Shown: positions 33,685-43,298, counted from the first letter of the stretch. The stretch: DNA of 48,143 nt from Albidovulum sp. (GCF_008933605.1 NZ_WBUS01000010.1:1-48143), one strand, 5' to 3'. The notes: generated from the sequence alone by a model not told the origin. Numbers and translations are program-made.

Positions 33685-34513
33685 CCGCTCCGCCAATCGC
33701 CTGGGACAACTGGCGGGCCGCCTCGATCACCGGGCGGCTCAGCTCCTCGACCGAGGGCTCACTCACCCTGGTTGTGGGTCCCGAGACCGAGATGCCGGCC
33801 ACCGCTTCACGGTTGATGTCGAAGACGGGTGCCGCGATGCACCGCATTCCGAGCGTCCGCTCCTCGTCGTCGACGGCGTAACCGCGGTCGCGGATCTTCT
33901 GCAGTTCACCCTCCAGCGCGAGGCGGTCGACGAAGGTCCGCGCGGTGAACGCCTGAAGTGCACCAGGCGCCAGGTACCGGGCTTGCCGGTCCCGGTCCAT
34001 CTGGGCGAGAAGCGCCTTGCCTATGCCCGAGGCGTGCATCGGCGACAGGGTGCCGGGCGGGAAGAAGGCGCGAATGCTCGCATGGGTCTCGACCTGGCTG
34101 ACGAACAGCACTGATCCCTCCCTTTCGATGCCGAGGTTGGCCGTCTCGCCGGTGGTATCCATGAGCTTGCGCAAGATCGGGCGCGCCCGCTCCACGAGAC
34201 TGGTCCGACGCAGGAACCGCGCGCCAATCACGAAGGCACGCGGGCCTATGTGCCAGAGCTGTGCGTCCCCGTCGAACTCGACCAGCCCCTTGCTCTCCAG
34301 CGTCACCAGAATCCGATAGATCGTTGCGGGCGACTGGCCGAGTTCGTCGGCAATCGAGGACAGGTTCTTGCCCCGGGCCTGGCTGATGTACTCGAAGACA
34401 CTCATGGCCCGATCAAGGGACTTGATCATGTTCTGGTCGGAGTTGTCGTTCCAGTCCCTTGGTCGCCCGCGGGCCCTTCTTGCGCTCAGGCCGCGATCTT
34501 CTTGGTTTTTCAT
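33665..34513 (-). CDS. bhcR: IclR-family transcriptional regulator BhcR
   Basis: A 282-residue IclR regulator with an N-terminal winged helix (LSSIADELGQSPATIYRIL) and a C-terminal ligand-binding domain (GTLSPMHASGIGKALLA). BhcR controls the beta-hydroxyaspartate cycle and responds to glyoxylate in Paracoccus. It is divergent from bhcA over a 168 bp gap that holds two palindromes. ATG 34513 is chosen because upstream extension of the frame is only antisense readthrough. Confidence 0.9.
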   Translation of the reverse strand: MKNQEDRGLSARRARGRPRDWNDNSDQNMIKSLDRAMSVFEYISQARGKNLSSIADELGQSPATIYRILVTLESKGLVEFDGDAQLWHIGPRAFVIGARFLRRTSLVERARPILRKLMDTTGETANLGIEREGSVLFVSQVETHASIRAFFPPGTLSPMHASGIGKALLAQMDRDRQARYLAPGALQAFTARTFVDRLALEGELQKIRDRGYAVDDEERTLGMRCIAAPVFDINREAVAGISVSGPTTRVSEPSVEELSRPVIEAARQLSQAIGGAAIRLPD

Positions 34514-34579
34514 AAGATGTCTCTGTGCAAATCTGAAAGACAGGTTCATGCTATGAAAAATATAAGTTACTGACAAGTA

Positions 34580-34619
34580 TGGATTATTCCAATCCATCGA
34601 ATTCTGAAACACGATTTCA
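34580..34619. promoter_or_regulatory. Two palindromes between bhcR and bhcA (candidate BhcR operator)
   Basis: TGGATT-N5-AATCCA at 34580-34596 and TGAAA-N5-TTTCA at 34605-34619 are imperfectly similar dyads about 24 bp apart. They lie in the AT-rich middle of the divergent spacer, where an IclR dimer or tetramer would control both genes. Confidence 0.5.
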
Positions 34620-34681
34620 AAATAATGTCGTCGTGCGGGCGCCGGGCATAGACTGCGGGCAACGATTGTAGGAGGCTGACA

Positions 34682-35860
34682 ATGAGCTATCAGAACCCCG
34701 TGTTCATCCCCGGGCCCACGAACATGCCGGAGGAGGTCCGCAAGGCCTGCTATGTTCCGACGATTGACCACCGCTCGCCGGCCTTCGCCAAGATCCTGCA
34801 CCCGTGTCTCGAGAATGTGCGCAAGGTGCTGAAATCGGAAAGGGCGCATGTCTTCATCTACCCGTCCACCGGGACCGGCGGCTGGGAAACCGCACTGAGC
34901 AACACGCTTTCGCCCGGCGATAGGGTGCTGGCGGCGCGCAACGGCATGTTCAGCCACCGCTGGATCGACATGTGCCAGCGCCACGGGCTCGACGTCCAGA
35001 TCGTCGAAACCCCCTGGGGTGAGGGTCTGCCGGCGACCCGCTACGAGGAAATCCTTGCCGCCGACAAGGGGCACCGGATCAAGGTGGTGCTTGCGACCCA
35101 CAACGAAACAGCGACCGGCGTGAAATCCGACATCGCGGCCGTGCGCCGCGCGCTGGATGCGGCCAGGCATCCTGCGATGCTCTTCGTCGACGGCGTGTCC
35201 TCGATTGCGTCGATGGATTTCCGCTTCGACGAATGGGGTGTCGATGTGGCCGTGACCGGCAGCCAGAAGGGGTTCATGCTGCCCGCCGGCCTGGCGATCC
35301 TCGGTTTCTCCGACCGCGCGGTCGAGGCGTCGAAGACCGCCAAGCTGCCGCGAACCTTCTTCGACATCGCCGACATGACCAAGGGCTACGCTGCCAACGC
35401 CTTCCCGTACACGCCCCCGGTCGGACTGATGAACGGGCTCAAGCTGTCGTCCCAGATGATCCTGGACGAAGGGCTGGAAAACGTCTTTGCCCGGCATCAC
35501 CGGATCGCCGAAGGCGTGCGTCGTGCGGTTCAGGCATGGGGCCTGAAACTCTGCGCTGCCGGTCCTGCCGTCTATTCCGATACGATCAGCGCAATTCGCA
35601 CGCCCGAAGGTTTCAACGCGACCCAGATCGTGTCGCATGCGGCGTCGAAGTATGGCGTCGCCTTCGGGGTCGGCCTCGGAGAGGTTGCGGGCAAGGTGTT
35701 CCGCATCGGGCATCTCGGAATGCTGACCGACGTGCTGGCCCTGTCCGGCATCGCGACGGCCGAGATGTGCATGGCCGATCTTGGCCTGAACGTGAAACTC
35801 GGCTCGGGAGTCGCCGCTGCCCAGGACTATTATCGCAACAATCCTGGCATCGCCGCCTGA
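34682..35860 (+). CDS. bhcA: Aspartate--glyoxylate aminotransferase BhcA
   Basis: A 392-residue class V aminotransferase (PLP lysine in TGSQKGFML, K196; aspartate in FVDGVSS) that transfers the amino group of aspartate to glyoxylate, giving glycine and oxaloacetate. It is the first gene of bhcABCD and has a TAGGAGG ribosome site. A homologous family acts on ureidoglycine, so the neighbouring purine genes could confuse annotation. The full bhc cluster favours BhcA. Confidence 0.93.
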   Translation: MSYQNPVFIPGPTNMPEEVRKACYVPTIDHRSPAFAKILHPCLENVRKVLKSERAHVFIYPSTGTGGWETALSNTLSPGDRVLAARNGMFSHRWIDMCQRHGLDVQIVETPWGEGLPATRYEEILAADKGHRIKVVLATHNETATGVKSDIAAVRRALDAARHPAMLFVDGVSSIASMDFRFDEWGVDVAVTGSQKGFMLPAGLAILGFSDRAVEASKTAKLPRTFFDIADMTKGYAANAFPYTPPVGLMNGLKLSSQMILDEGLENVFARHHRIAEGVRRAVQAWGLKLCAAGPAVYSDTISAIRTPEGFNATQIVSHAASKYGVAFGVGLGEVAGKVFRIGHLGMLTDVLALSGIATAEMCMADLGLNVKLGSGVAAAQDYYRNNPGIAA

Positions 35861-35872
35861 GGAGAAGAGGAC

Positions 35873-36829
35873 ATGTACATCCCGACCTATGACGACATGC
35901 TTGCCGCGCACGAGCGCATCAAACCGCATATTCGCCAGACGCCGGTCCGTACCTCGGACTACCTGAACGAACTGGCCGGCGCGCAGATGTTCTTCAAGTG
36001 CGAGAACTTCCAGGAACCCGGCGCCTTCAAGGTGCGCGGCGCGACCAACGCCGTCTTCGGCCTGTCGGACGCGCAGGCGACGAAGGGCGTCGCCACGCAT
36101 TCCTCGGGCAACCATGCCTCCTGCCTCAGCTACGCGGCGATGCTGCGCGGCATTCCCTGCAACGTGGTGATGCCACGCACCGCGCCCCAGGCCAAGAAGG
36201 ACACGGTCCGCCGCTACGGCGGGGTGATCACCGAATGTGAGCCCTCGACCACCAGCCGGGAGGCGACCTTCGCCAAGGTGCAGGAAGCGACCGGCGGCGA
36301 CTTCGTGCATCCCTACAACGACCCGCGCGTGATCGCCGGGCAGGGCACCTGCTCGCGCGAGTTCATGGAACAGGCAGACGGGCTGGACATGGTGGTGGCG
36401 CCGATCGGCGGCGGCGGGATGATATCGGGCACCTGCCTGACGCTCGCGACGCTGGCGCCGGAAACCAAGGTCATCGCGGCCGAGCCCGAACAGGCCGATG
36501 ACGCCTATCGCAGCTTCAAGGCCGGCCATATCATCGCGGACGACGCGCCGAAGACCATTGCCGACGGGCTGCTGGTGCCGCTGAAGGACCTGACCTGGCA
36601 TTTCGTCAAGAACCACGTCAGCGAGATCTACACGGCCTCCGAGCAGGAAATCGTCGACGCGATGAAACTGATCTGGAAGCATCTGCGCGTGGTCATGGAA
36701 CCCTCCAGCGCCGTCCCGCTGGCAACCGTTCTGAAGAACGCCGACGCCTTCCGCAATAAGCGGGTCGGCATCATCATCACCGGCGGCAACGTCGATCTCG
36801 ACAAGCTGCCCTGGATTCAAGGAGCCTGA
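35873..36829 (+). CDS. bhcB: beta-Hydroxyaspartate dehydratase BhcB
   Basis: A 318-residue fold-type II PLP enzyme (threonine-dehydratase-like) with the Schiff-base lysine in EPGAFKVRGATNA (K53) and the glycine loop in APIGGGGMISG. It dehydrates beta-hydroxyaspartate to iminosuccinate. It sits 12 bp after bhcA and 3 bp before bhcC. Confidence 0.93.
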   Translation: MYIPTYDDMLAAHERIKPHIRQTPVRTSDYLNELAGAQMFFKCENFQEPGAFKVRGATNAVFGLSDAQATKGVATHSSGNHASCLSYAAMLRGIPCNVVMPRTAPQAKKDTVRRYGGVITECEPSTTSREATFAKVQEATGGDFVHPYNDPRVIAGQGTCSREFMEQADGLDMVVAPIGGGGMISGTCLTLATLAPETKVIAAEPEQADDAYRSFKAGHIIADDAPKTIADGLLVPLKDLTWHFVKNHVSEIYTASEQEIVDAMKLIWKHLRVVMEPSSAVPLATVLKNADAFRNKRVGIIITGGNVDLDKLPWIQGA

Positions 36830-36832
36830 GCC

Positions 36833-37996
36833 ATGAACGTGCCCGTGAACTTCGACAAGCTTGAAGTCGGCTATGACATCCCCGCCGTGCCAGGGATGGC
36901 CGAGGCGGATATCCAGACTCCGTGCCTGATCCTCGATCTCGACGCACTGGAGCGCAACATCAAGAAGATGGGCGACTACGCCAAAGCGCACGGCATGCGC
37001 CATCGCGTGCATGGCAAGATGCACAAGTCGGTGGATGTGGCCAAGCTGCAGGAAAAGCTGGGTGGCGCCATCGGCGTCTGCTGCCAGAAGGTCTCGGAGG
37101 CCGAGGTCTTCGTCCGGGGCGGCATCAAGGATGTGCTGGTGTCGAACCAGGTCCGCGACCCGAAGAAGATCGACCGACTGGCGCAGTTGCCCAAGCTGGG
37201 CTCGTCGATCATCGTCTGCGTCGATGACCTGTCGAACGTTGCCGAGCTTTCGGCCGCCGCGCAGAAGCACGGGACCGAGCTGGGCGTCTTCGTCGAGATC
37301 GATTGCGGCGCCGGACGCTGCGGTGTCACCACGTCGCAGGACGTGGTGGCGATCGCGCGCGCGGTCGAGGCCTCCCCCGGCCTGAAGTTCAGGGGCATCC
37401 AGGCCTATCAGGGCGCGATGCAGCACATGGACAAGTATGAGGACCGCAAGGCCAAGCTGGATATCGCCATCGGCATGGTCAAGGACGCGGTGCAGGCGCT
37501 GAAGTCGGTCGGGCTGGAGCCCGAGCTCGTGTCGGGCGGCGGCACCGGCAGCTATTACTTCGAGTCGACTTCGGGCGTATTCAACGAGCTTCAGTGCGGC
37601 TCCTATGCCTTCATGGACGCGGATTACGGCCGCATCCTCGACAAGGACGGCAAGCGCATCGACCAGGGCGAGTGGGAGAACGCGCTCTTCATCCTGACCC
37701 AGGTGATGAGCCACGCCAAGGCCGACAAGGCGATCGTCGATGCCGGCCTGAAGGCGCAGTCGGTCGACAGCGGCCTGCCGGTCGTCTACGGGCGCAGCGA
37801 CGTGAAATACATCAAGTGCTCAGACGAGCACGGCGTCGTCGAAGATCCCAAGGGCGTGCTCAAGGTCGGCGAGAAGCTGCGTCTGGTGCCAGGCCACTGC
37901 GATCCCACCGCCAACGTGCACGACTGGTACGTCGGCGTGCGCAACGGCAAGGTCGAGGTCGTCTGGCCGGTCTCGGCCCGCGGCAAGGCCTACTGA
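36833..37996 (+). CDS. bhcC: beta-Hydroxyaspartate aldolase BhcC
   Basis: A 387-residue alanine-racemase-fold PLP enzyme of the D-threonine aldolase type (lysine in RVHGKMHKS, K62; metal and cofactor residues in GGGTGSYYFE). It condenses glycine and glyoxylate to (2R,3S)-beta-hydroxyaspartate, the carbon-joining step of the cycle. Confidence 0.93.
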   Translation: MNVPVNFDKLEVGYDIPAVPGMAEADIQTPCLILDLDALERNIKKMGDYAKAHGMRHRVHGKMHKSVDVAKLQEKLGGAIGVCCQKVSEAEVFVRGGIKDVLVSNQVRDPKKIDRLAQLPKLGSSIIVCVDDLSNVAELSAAAQKHGTELGVFVEIDCGAGRCGVTTSQDVVAIARAVEASPGLKFRGIQAYQGAMQHMDKYEDRKAKLDIAIGMVKDAVQALKSVGLEPELVSGGGTGSYYFESTSGVFNELQCGSYAFMDADYGRILDKDGKRIDQGEWENALFILTQVMSHAKADKAIVDAGLKAQSVDSGLPVVYGRSDVKYIKCSDEHGVVEDPKGVLKVGEKLRLVPGHCDPTANVHDWYVGVRNGKVEVVWPVSARGKAY

Positions 37997-38100
37997 GACG
38001 CCAGACGTCTGCTCCGGCCCGAACCAGGGCCGGATGGATGCCCGCGTGCAGCAATCGCCGTGCTGGCACGCGGGCCCACCAGATTCGAGCCGAGGAAAAC

Positions 38101-39066
38101 ATGCTGATCGTTCCGGAACGCGACATTGCCAAGCTGATGACCCCCGAGGCCGCCTTTGACGCGGTGGAACAGGTGTTCGCCGCCATGGCCTCTGGCGCGG
38201 CATACAACTTTCCCGTCGTCCGCGAGGCGATCGGCCACGAGGACGCGCTTTATGGCTTCAAGGGCGGTTTCGACCGGTCCAGCCTGACGCTGGGTCTGAA
38301 AGCCGGCGGCTACTGGCCCCACAACCTGGAAAAGCGCGGACTGATCAACCATCAGTCCACGATCTTCCTGTTCGATCCCGATAGCGGCATGGTTTCGGCG
38401 ATGGTCGGCGGCAACCTGCTGACCGCCCTGCGCACGGCCGCCGCCTCCTCGGTGTCGATCAAGCACCTGGCGCGCAAGGATGCCAGGGTGATCGGCATGG
38501 TCGGCGCAGGCCACCAGGCGAAATTCCAGCTGCGCGCGGCCTTGAAGCGCGGCGGATTCGAGAAGGTGATCGGCTGGAACTTCCATCCGGAAATGCTGCC
38601 CGGTCTCGCCGAAGTGGCGGCCGAGGCCGGTATCCCGTTCGAGGAGGTCCCGCTGAACGGCATGCGGGAAGCGGATGTGATCATCACGATCGCCTCGTCC
38701 TTCAAGCCGATCCTGATGACGGATCACGTGAGCCCCGGCACCCACATCGCCTGCATGGGGACCGACACCAGGGGCAAGCAGGAATTGGACCCGGCCCTCC
38801 TGGCCAAGGCGGCGGTTTTCACCGACGAGATCGCCCAGTCGGTCTCGATCGGCGAGGCCCAGCATGCGATCGCCGCCGGCCTGATCCGCGAGAGCGAGAT
38901 CACGCAGCTTGGCGAGGTGATCAACGGCACCCATGCGGGTCGGGCATCTGCCGACCAGATCACGCTCTTCGACGGTACCGGAGTGGGCCTTCAGGACCTT
39001 GCCGTCGCCGCCGCCGTGGTGGATCTTGCCCGGAAGAGCGGCACGGCAATCGAGATCAACGTCTGA
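38101..39066 (+). CDS. bhcD: Iminosuccinate reductase BhcD
   Basis: A 321-residue ornithine-cyclodeaminase/mu-crystallin-type dehydrogenase with the nucleotide-binding MVGAGHQAKFQL segment. It reduces iminosuccinate to aspartate and so regenerates the amino donor for BhcA. ATG 38101 is chosen over the longer upstream frame, which is antisense-like readthrough from bhcC. A 104 bp gap separates it from bhcC. Confidence 0.92.
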   Translation: MLIVPERDIAKLMTPEAAFDAVEQVFAAMASGAAYNFPVVREAIGHEDALYGFKGGFDRSSLTLGLKAGGYWPHNLEKRGLINHQSTIFLFDPDSGMVSAMVGGNLLTALRTAAASSVSIKHLARKDARVIGMVGAGHQAKFQLRAALKRGGFEKVIGWNFHPEMLPGLAEVAAEAGIPFEEVPLNGMREADVIITIASSFKPILMTDHVSPGTHIACMGTDTRGKQELDPALLAKAAVFTDEIAQSVSIGEAQHAIAAGLIRESEITQLGEVINGTHAGRASADQITLFDGTGVGLQDLAVAAAVVDLARKSGTAIEINV

Positions 39067-39452
39067 CCGCTGAAACCGTCCGCTCTGCGGCCCTGCGGCA
39101 TATGCCCTGCCGGACCCGGGACCGGCGGGGCCCGCCACAACCGCCAGGCTGCTGCCCCTGTCGCTGCATTTCGACAGCGCGGTGCTCGTGCTGGACGGGC
39201 TGAGGATTTTCGGAAGGATCGCCGATCGTGAAGTCGCGGTCATTGCCTCCGTCGCCGCGGCCCTGACCGGCACGGATCAGCCAAGCTCCCGCTGAACGAA
39301 CCGATCGAAGGGCCGACAGGCCCGCAACCCGGACCCGGCCGTCGATGCTTCTGCATCGGCGGCCTTTGCCTTCAGGCGGTCGGCTGCGCCTGTAAGGGCC
39401 CACATGGTGCCGTTTGCAGCGACGCAGGCTCTCGACCACAGGGCCGGTCATG
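39067..39452. other. Intergenic region between bhcD and the permease, with a coding-like remnant
   Basis: No gene with a proper start is seen. A plus-strand frame at 39149-39295 encodes a protein-like stretch (for example LDGLRIFGRIADREVAVIAS) ending at a stop, but it has no start or ribosome site. It may be the last codons of a deleted gene. The rest is GC-rich with small hairpins. Confidence 0.4.
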
Positions 39453-39478
39453 AAAAACCCCCGCGCGACGCGCGGGGG
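39453..39478 (-). terminator. Intrinsic terminator of the permease operon
   Basis: A 9 bp stem, CCCCCGCGC and GCGCGGGGG around a GAC loop, followed on the minus strand by TTTTT. It ends the minus-strand operon puuE-uraD, allA and the permease. Confidence 0.85.
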
Positions 39479-39506
39479 CTGGCAAGCCCGTCGATGACAG
39501 GTCGTG

Positions 39507-40805
39507 TCAGTGATCGGCCAGGGAGGCCGCCGCCTTGATCTCGTCCGTGGCGTCCCGTGCACCGTTGAAGAAGGCGTTGAGCAGGACAGCCGCGATCGAG
39601 GCGAGCAAGATACCCGATTCGATGAGCGGGTGGATCCCGTGGGGCATCCACATCTTGAAGTTCGGGGCGACCAGCGGGATCATCCCGAAGCCGACCGACA
39701 CGGCGACGATGAACAGGTTGTTGCGGTTCCTGGCAAAGTCGACGCCCGCGAGAATGCGGATGCCGGTGGCCGCGACCATCCCGAACATCACGAGGCCGGC
39801 GCCGCCCAGCACCATGGTCGGCACGGACTCGACCAGGGCGCCCATCTTTGGCATCAGGCCGAGGACGATCATGATCAGGCCGCCGGCCACGCAGACGAAG
39901 CGGCTCTTGATACCCGTCACGCCGACAAGACCGACGTTCTGGCTGAACGAGGTGTAGGGGAAGGTGTTGAAGATGCCGCCGATCAGCGTGCCGAGACCGT
40001 CGGTGCGCAGCCCCGCGGAGAGCATCGGCTGATCCACCTTCTTGCCGGTGATGTCGCCGAGCAGAACGGCGATGTTCGCGACGAACCCCCGACCGAACTT
40101 GGCAATCAGAAGGATGGCGGTCAGAACAATGGCCGAGATGGCGATGTTGCCGAGCGGCGCATAGAGCGGGTTGTTCACCTTGGCAGCCAGCGCCAGCCCC
40201 GGCGGGATTTCCGGAACGCCGGTGATCGCGCCAGAGGCGGCACCCTCGGTGACGGCCTTCAGCCAGTCGGCGTGGGCCGGGTCGATGACCTGCGGGGCGG
40301 TCGGACCAACGGGGTTGCCGAAGATCCAGTTGATCCCGATCCGCATGAGACTGACGCCGATCACCAGGATGATCGTCCCGGTCACCACCGGCGGGAAGAA
40401 GCGCAGCATCTTGGAGACGAGGGGTGCGATCAGGATCGAGATGATCCCCGCCGCGATGATCGCGCCGAAGATTGCCCGGGCGCCCTCGGGGCCGCCTTGC
40501 GCATTGGCAAAACCGATCATCGGACCGACCGCGGCAAAGGTCACGCCCATCATCACGGGCAGCCTGATGCCGAACCACTGGGTGGCCCCGAACGACTGGA
40601 TCAGCGTGACGATCCCGCAGACGAACAGGTCCGCGGAGATTAGGAACGCCACATCGGCCGGCTCCAGCTTTAGGGCACGCCCCACGATCAGCGGCACCGC
40701 AACGGCACCGGCATACATCACGAGAACGTGCTGAAGCCCAAGCGTGAAGAGCTTGGGTGCTGGTAGAACTTCGTCTACCGGGTGAATCGCATCGGTCGAT
40801 GCCAT
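39507..40805 (-). CDS. Nucleobase:cation symporter-2 family permease (xanthine/uric acid type)
   Basis: A 432-residue NCS2 permease with about 12-14 membrane segments. The family motifs QHVLVMYAGAVAVPL (first segment) and NTFPYTSFSQNVGLVGVTG (the NAT motif region) are clear. Context with urate degradation genes suggests import of urate or xanthine rather than uracil. The start at 40805 follows GGAGGAGAG. Confidence 0.88.
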   Translation of the reverse strand: MASTDAIHPVDEVLPAPKLFTLGLQHVLVMYAGAVAVPLIVGRALKLEPADVAFLISADLFVCGIVTLIQSFGATQWFGIRLPVMMGVTFAAVGPMIGFANAQGGPEGARAIFGAIIAAGIISILIAPLVSKMLRFFPPVVTGTIILVIGVSLMRIGINWIFGNPVGPTAPQVIDPAHADWLKAVTEGAASGAITGVPEIPPGLALAAKVNNPLYAPLGNIAISAIVLTAILLIAKFGRGFVANIAVLLGDITGKKVDQPMLSAGLRTDGLGTLIGGIFNTFPYTSFSQNVGLVGVTGIKSRFVCVAGGLIMIVLGLMPKMGALVESVPTMVLGGAGLVMFGMVAATGIRILAGVDFARNRNNLFIVAVSVGFGMIPLVAPNFKMWMPHGIHPLIESGILLASIAAVLLNAFFNGARDATDEIKAAASLADH

Positions 40806-40896
40806 GGGTCTCTCCTCCCTCGTTTCACAAGACAACCAGTGCGCGGCTACTCCCCTGCCACAGCCTGGCAACATAGCGGTAGTCTGCCCCCGATCA

Positions 40897-41382
40897 CTAA
40901 CGGATCACCTGGGGTGGGTCATCGAACCAGTGCTCCTCCAGATTGGCGCCCGGTCCAATTCGATCGACAACGGCGAAGAGACCGTTGCCGGCAATCGGGG
41001 CGAGCACGCCGTGCCACACTCCCCGGTGATAATTCACGCCCTGCCCGGGATGCGTGATGAACGCGATCGGCAGGCCCGGCTTGCCCTCCAGGTCCGGGGC
41101 GACGATGACGACAAACGGCGCGTCGTCGAGCGGCAGAAAGGCCTGGCTGCCCTCGGGATGACGCTCGACGAGGTCCAGGCGCATCGGCAAGGACCGCAGC
41201 TTTGCCTTGAACAGGCTGATCCCCGCCCGGCCGTCGGCGAAGTCGAGCTTCGCCCGGTCGTGGTATCGGCCGCACATGCCCTGGTTGATCAGCTTGTCCG
41301 GATCTCCGCTGGTGTCCAGAACGTCTCCGAACGGAGCGAAGGCTTCTGCGGTCAGCGGCCGGAGTCTGATGATCGCGCTCAT
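40897..41382 (-). CDS. allA: Ureidoglycolate lyase
   Basis: A 161-residue AllA-family enzyme that splits (S)-ureidoglycolate into glyoxylate and urea. Family segments FAPFGDVLD, ERHPEGSQAFLPLD and GVNYHRGVWHGVL are present. Its start overlaps the puuE-uraD stop by 4 bp, so the two are coupled. Its product glyoxylate feeds the beta-hydroxyaspartate cycle encoded nearby. Confidence 0.93.
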   Translation of the reverse strand: MSAIIRLRPLTAEAFAPFGDVLDTSGDPDKLINQGMCGRYHDRAKLDFADGRAGISLFKAKLRSLPMRLDLVERHPEGSQAFLPLDDAPFVVIVAPDLEGKPGLPIAFITHPGQGVNYHRGVWHGVLAPIAGNGLFAVVDRIGPGANLEEHWFDDPPQVIR

Positions 41383-42791
41383 CTTCCCATTTTCTCGATC
41401 AGGCGGAGTTCTGCGATCCGCTCGACCTGGCGGCAGGCTTCGGCGAACTCGGCGGGGCGGTCGTTGCCGATCCGGCGCCGGAAGGCTGCCATGATCGACG
41501 ATTTGGTATTGTCCCGAACGGCGATGATGAACGGAAAGCCGAACTTCGCCGTGTATGCGTCGTTCAGCTCGGCAAAGGCTGCACGTTCGCCATCGGTCAG
41601 CGCGTCGAGTCCGACAGATGCCTGCTCGGCGGTCGATTCCGCCGTCAGCCGCCTGGCCTGAGCCAGCTTGCCAGCAAGATCCGGGTGGCCCGCCAGGACC
41701 GCAAGGCGGCGCTCTTCCGGAGCGGATCTGAAGATGCGCGTGAGCGCGCTGTGCACGCCCGCCGCGCAGTCATGGGTTGGCCCAAGTTCCAGAGCGTGGG
41801 CTCCTTCGGCAATCCAGGGGCTATGTTCGAAGATTCCGCCAAATTCGGCAACAAAGGTTTGCAGGTCCATTGCGGAGGGTCGCACGGACCGCGCCGGCGG
41901 ATGCAGTCGCGCCCAGTGGTCGGCGATCTGTTCCCGTGTGGCGAACCAGACACCGTCATGCTTGCGGAAATGGTCCAGCGCGCGCTGCAGAGCAAGGGCA
42001 CGGCCCGGACGGCCCGCCAGCCTACAATGCAGGCCGATCGACAGCATCTTCGGCGCGCCTGCCTGACCTTCCGCATAGAGCATGTCGAAGCTGTCCTTGA
42101 GATAGCTCTCGAATTGCTCGCCGTTGGTAAAGCCCGCCTGGATCGCAAAGCGCATGTCGTTGCAATCCATCGTGTACGGCACGATCAGCTGATCCTTGCC
42201 GCCGGCTCTGACCCAATAGGGCAGGTCGTCGGCATAGCTGTCAGCGATATAGGCGAAGTCGCCAATCTCGGCGGCCAGATCTACCGTGTTCATCGAGCAG
42301 CGCCCGGTATACCAGCCGCGGGGAGCAGATCCGGTGACTTCGGTGTGCAGCCGGATCGCATCGCGGATCTGTGCCCGCTCCTCGTCTTCGGACATGTCCT
42401 TGTGCTCGATCCACTTCAGCCCGTGGCTGGCGATCTCCCATCCCGCGCGCTTCATCGCGGCGACCTGAGCGGGCGCGCGCGCAAGCGCGGTGGCGACGCC
42501 GTAGACGGTGATGGGCAGATCCTTCAGCAGCCGATGAACACGCCAGAAGCCGGCACGAGCGCCGTACTCATAGATCGATTCCATGTTCCAGTGCCGCTTG
42601 CCCGGCCAAGGTGCGGCACCGGTGATCTCGGAAAGAAAGGCCTCGGAGGCCGCGTCCCCGTGGAGGATGTTGTTTTCTCCGCCCTCCTCGTAGTTCAGTA
42701 CGATCTGGACGGCGACCTTTGCGCCATTCGGCCAGTTGGCACCCGGAACGTCCTCTCCGAATCCGGTCAAGTCTCGTGGGTATCTCGACAT
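41379..42791 (-). CDS. puuE: Fusion: allantoinase PuuE plus OHCU decarboxylase UraD
   Basis: A 470-residue fusion. Residues 1-300 are a polysaccharide-deacetylase-type allantoinase (PuuE) with NYEEGGENNILHGD and TGRCSMNT. Residues about 310-470 are a UraD-type 2-oxo-4-hydroxy-4-carboxy-5-ureidoimidazoline decarboxylase (FGGIFEHSPWIAE, LAGHPDLAGKLA, AYTAKFGFPFIIAVR). One chain thus makes allantoin and then opens it to allantoate. The start at 42791 has AGGGGG 9 bp upstream. Confidence 0.93.
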   Translation of the reverse strand: MSRYPRDLTGFGEDVPGANWPNGAKVAVQIVLNYEEGGENNILHGDAASEAFLSEITGAAPWPGKRHWNMESIYEYGARAGFWRVHRLLKDLPITVYGVATALARAPAQVAAMKRAGWEIASHGLKWIEHKDMSEDEERAQIRDAIRLHTEVTGSAPRGWYTGRCSMNTVDLAAEIGDFAYIADSYADDLPYWVRAGGKDQLIVPYTMDCNDMRFAIQAGFTNGEQFESYLKDSFDMLYAEGQAGAPKMLSIGLHCRLAGRPGRALALQRALDHFRKHDGVWFATREQIADHWARLHPPARSVRPSAMDLQTFVAEFGGIFEHSPWIAEGAHALELGPTHDCAAGVHSALTRIFRSAPEERRLAVLAGHPDLAGKLAQARRLTAESTAEQASVGLDALTDGERAAFAELNDAYTAKFGFPFIIAVRDNTKSSIMAAFRRRIGNDRPAEFAEACRQVERIAELRLIEKMGR

Positions 42792-42939
42792 ATGCGGCGC
42801 CCCCTTGCTTGATTTGCTCATAATTCAAAACAGCAGTGCGCATTTTAAAAAATATTTTGATGGACCGTTCGGCTAGTCCTGCTTTGTCATTGGGGGAGGA
42901 AACGACCTAGTCTGGGCAAAACGTGAGGAGGCCCTACGA

Positions 42940-43293
42940 ATGTCCGGTTACCTGACCACACATGTCCTGGATCTCGCCAAGGGCGGTCCGGCGCAGGGCA
43001 TGAAGATCGAGCTCTTCAGGATCGACGGCTCCGAACGGTACCTGCTCAGGACACTCTTCACGAACGATGACGGGCGCACCGACGACAGGATCCTGCCTGC
43101 TGACGAGTTCCGGACGGGCGAATACGAACTGCTGTTTCACGCCGGCGCCTATCTGGACGCACAAGGTGTCACACCTGAAGAACCCCGTTTTCTGAACGTG
43201 ATCCCGCTGCGGTTCGGGATGTCCTCCCAGTCGCACTATCATGTGCCGCTTCTGCTTTCCCCCTTCGGCTATTCGACATATCGGGGCAGCTGA
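42940..43293 (+). CDS. uraH: 5-Hydroxyisourate hydrolase
   Basis: A 117-residue transthyretin-like hydrolase ending in the diagnostic YRGS. It converts 5-hydroxyisourate to OHCU. It is divergent from puuE-uraD over 148 bp that includes an AT-rich stretch (42815-42860), a likely shared promoter region. Confidence 0.95.
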   Translation: MSGYLTTHVLDLAKGGPAQGMKIELFRIDGSERYLLRTLFTNDDGRTDDRILPADEFRTGEYELLFHAGAYLDAQGVTPEEPRFLNVIPLRFGMSSQSHYHVPLLLSPFGYSTYRGS

Positions 43294-43298
43294 AGGTC

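Noticed and set aside
33665-37714. A 1349-codon open frame on the minus strand across bhcA, bhcB and bhcC
   Set aside because: It is an antisense frame kept open by high GC. Only its 3' end (33665-34513) is real, encoding BhcR; the rest is antisense to three clear enzymes.
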